Shown here piece after piece: positions 6,153-6,158 of a stretch of DNA of 6,158 bases. The position numbers and the translations under genes are program-made. The DNA is from Caryophanales bacterium UBA5632. Its GTDB lineage: Bacteria; Bacillota_I; Bacilli_A; Izemoplasmatales; Hujiaoplasmataceae. Under the pieces are notes generated by a model, which was given only the letters and a program-made list of their open reading frames with translations, made no database searches and had not been told where the DNA came from. The stretch covers positions 3,225-9,382 of the forward strand of contig DIJY01000126.1 in assembly GCA_002421405.1 (NCBI GenBank), read 5' to 3'. Position 1 is the stretch's first letter. Every line of letters begins with the position of its first letter.

Positions 6153-6158
6153 ATGAAA
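6153..6158 (+). CDS. Probable start of the next gene, cut by the window end
   Basis: ATG AAA begins 4 nt after GGGAGG (6143-6148) in a purine-rich leader that also contains AAGGAG (6133-6138). Only two codons are visible, so neither the product nor the reality of the gene can be judged. The spacing is on the short side but acceptable. Confidence 0.4.

Noticed and set aside
6076..6153. A 25-codon ORF starting at ATG 6076 and ending in a TGA that overlaps the next ATG (a possible leader peptide).
   Set aside because: Its codons are the arms of the 13-bp hairpin, its only Shine-Dalgarno-like bases are inside the preceding terminator stem, and a transcript starting upstream would be terminated before it.
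1..6158. Use of genetic code 4 (UGA as tryptophan).
   Set aside because: All tryptophans are TGG and no gene contains an in-frame TGA; moreover the split hydrolase is interrupted by TAA, which code 4 would not rescue.

Overview
The window is AT-rich, densely packed and read entirely on the + strand. It has strong AGGAGG-type ribosome binding sites, TTG as well as ATG starts, sigma-A-like promoters and short intrinsic terminators. This fits a low-GC Gram-positive (Bacillota) or an early-branching Mollicutes relative such as an Acholeplasma-, Izemoplasma- or Erysipelotrichia-like bacterium. The placement is inferred from sequence style, and no marker gene settles it. About 22 tryptophans are all encoded by TGG and no gene contains an in-frame TGA, so the Mollicutes UGA=Trp code is not in use here.

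Region 1 (2-1872): the 3' part of a large Sel1/TPR-like repeat protein is followed without a gap by queH, an iron-sulfur epoxyqueuosine reductase of tRNA queuosine synthesis. queH begins at a TTG and is probably translationally coupled to the gene before it. An intrinsic terminator whose hairpin contains the queH stop codon closes this unit.

Region 2 (1909-4910): a near-consensus promoter drives three tightly packed genes: a DUF5058-family polytopic membrane protein, a second polytopic membrane protein overlapping it by one base, and a carboxypeptidase S/PM20D1-like M20 metallopeptidase with one N-terminal membrane anchor. The layout suggests a two-subunit membrane carrier working with a membrane-tethered, probably cytoplasm-facing hydrolase for imported peptides or N-acyl amino acids. 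The function is inferred; the operon, the motifs and the topology signals are visible. This is the most interesting unit in the window.

Region 3 (4911-6075): a separate promoter, with a perfect inverted repeat over its -10 region, precedes a beta-lactamase-fold serine hydrolase gene. A single in-frame TAA splits this gene into two halves that otherwise share one frame. It is a recent pseudogene, a strain-specific nonsense allele or a sequencing error. A strong terminator follows.

Region 4 (6076-6158): a perfect 13-bp hairpin with a GGGGG loop, a purine-rich leader, and a ribosome binding site and ATG that probably begin the next gene, cut by the window end. No CRISPR array, rRNA, tRNA, insertion sequence or integrase was seen. 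No gene-free stretch exceeds about 125 bases.
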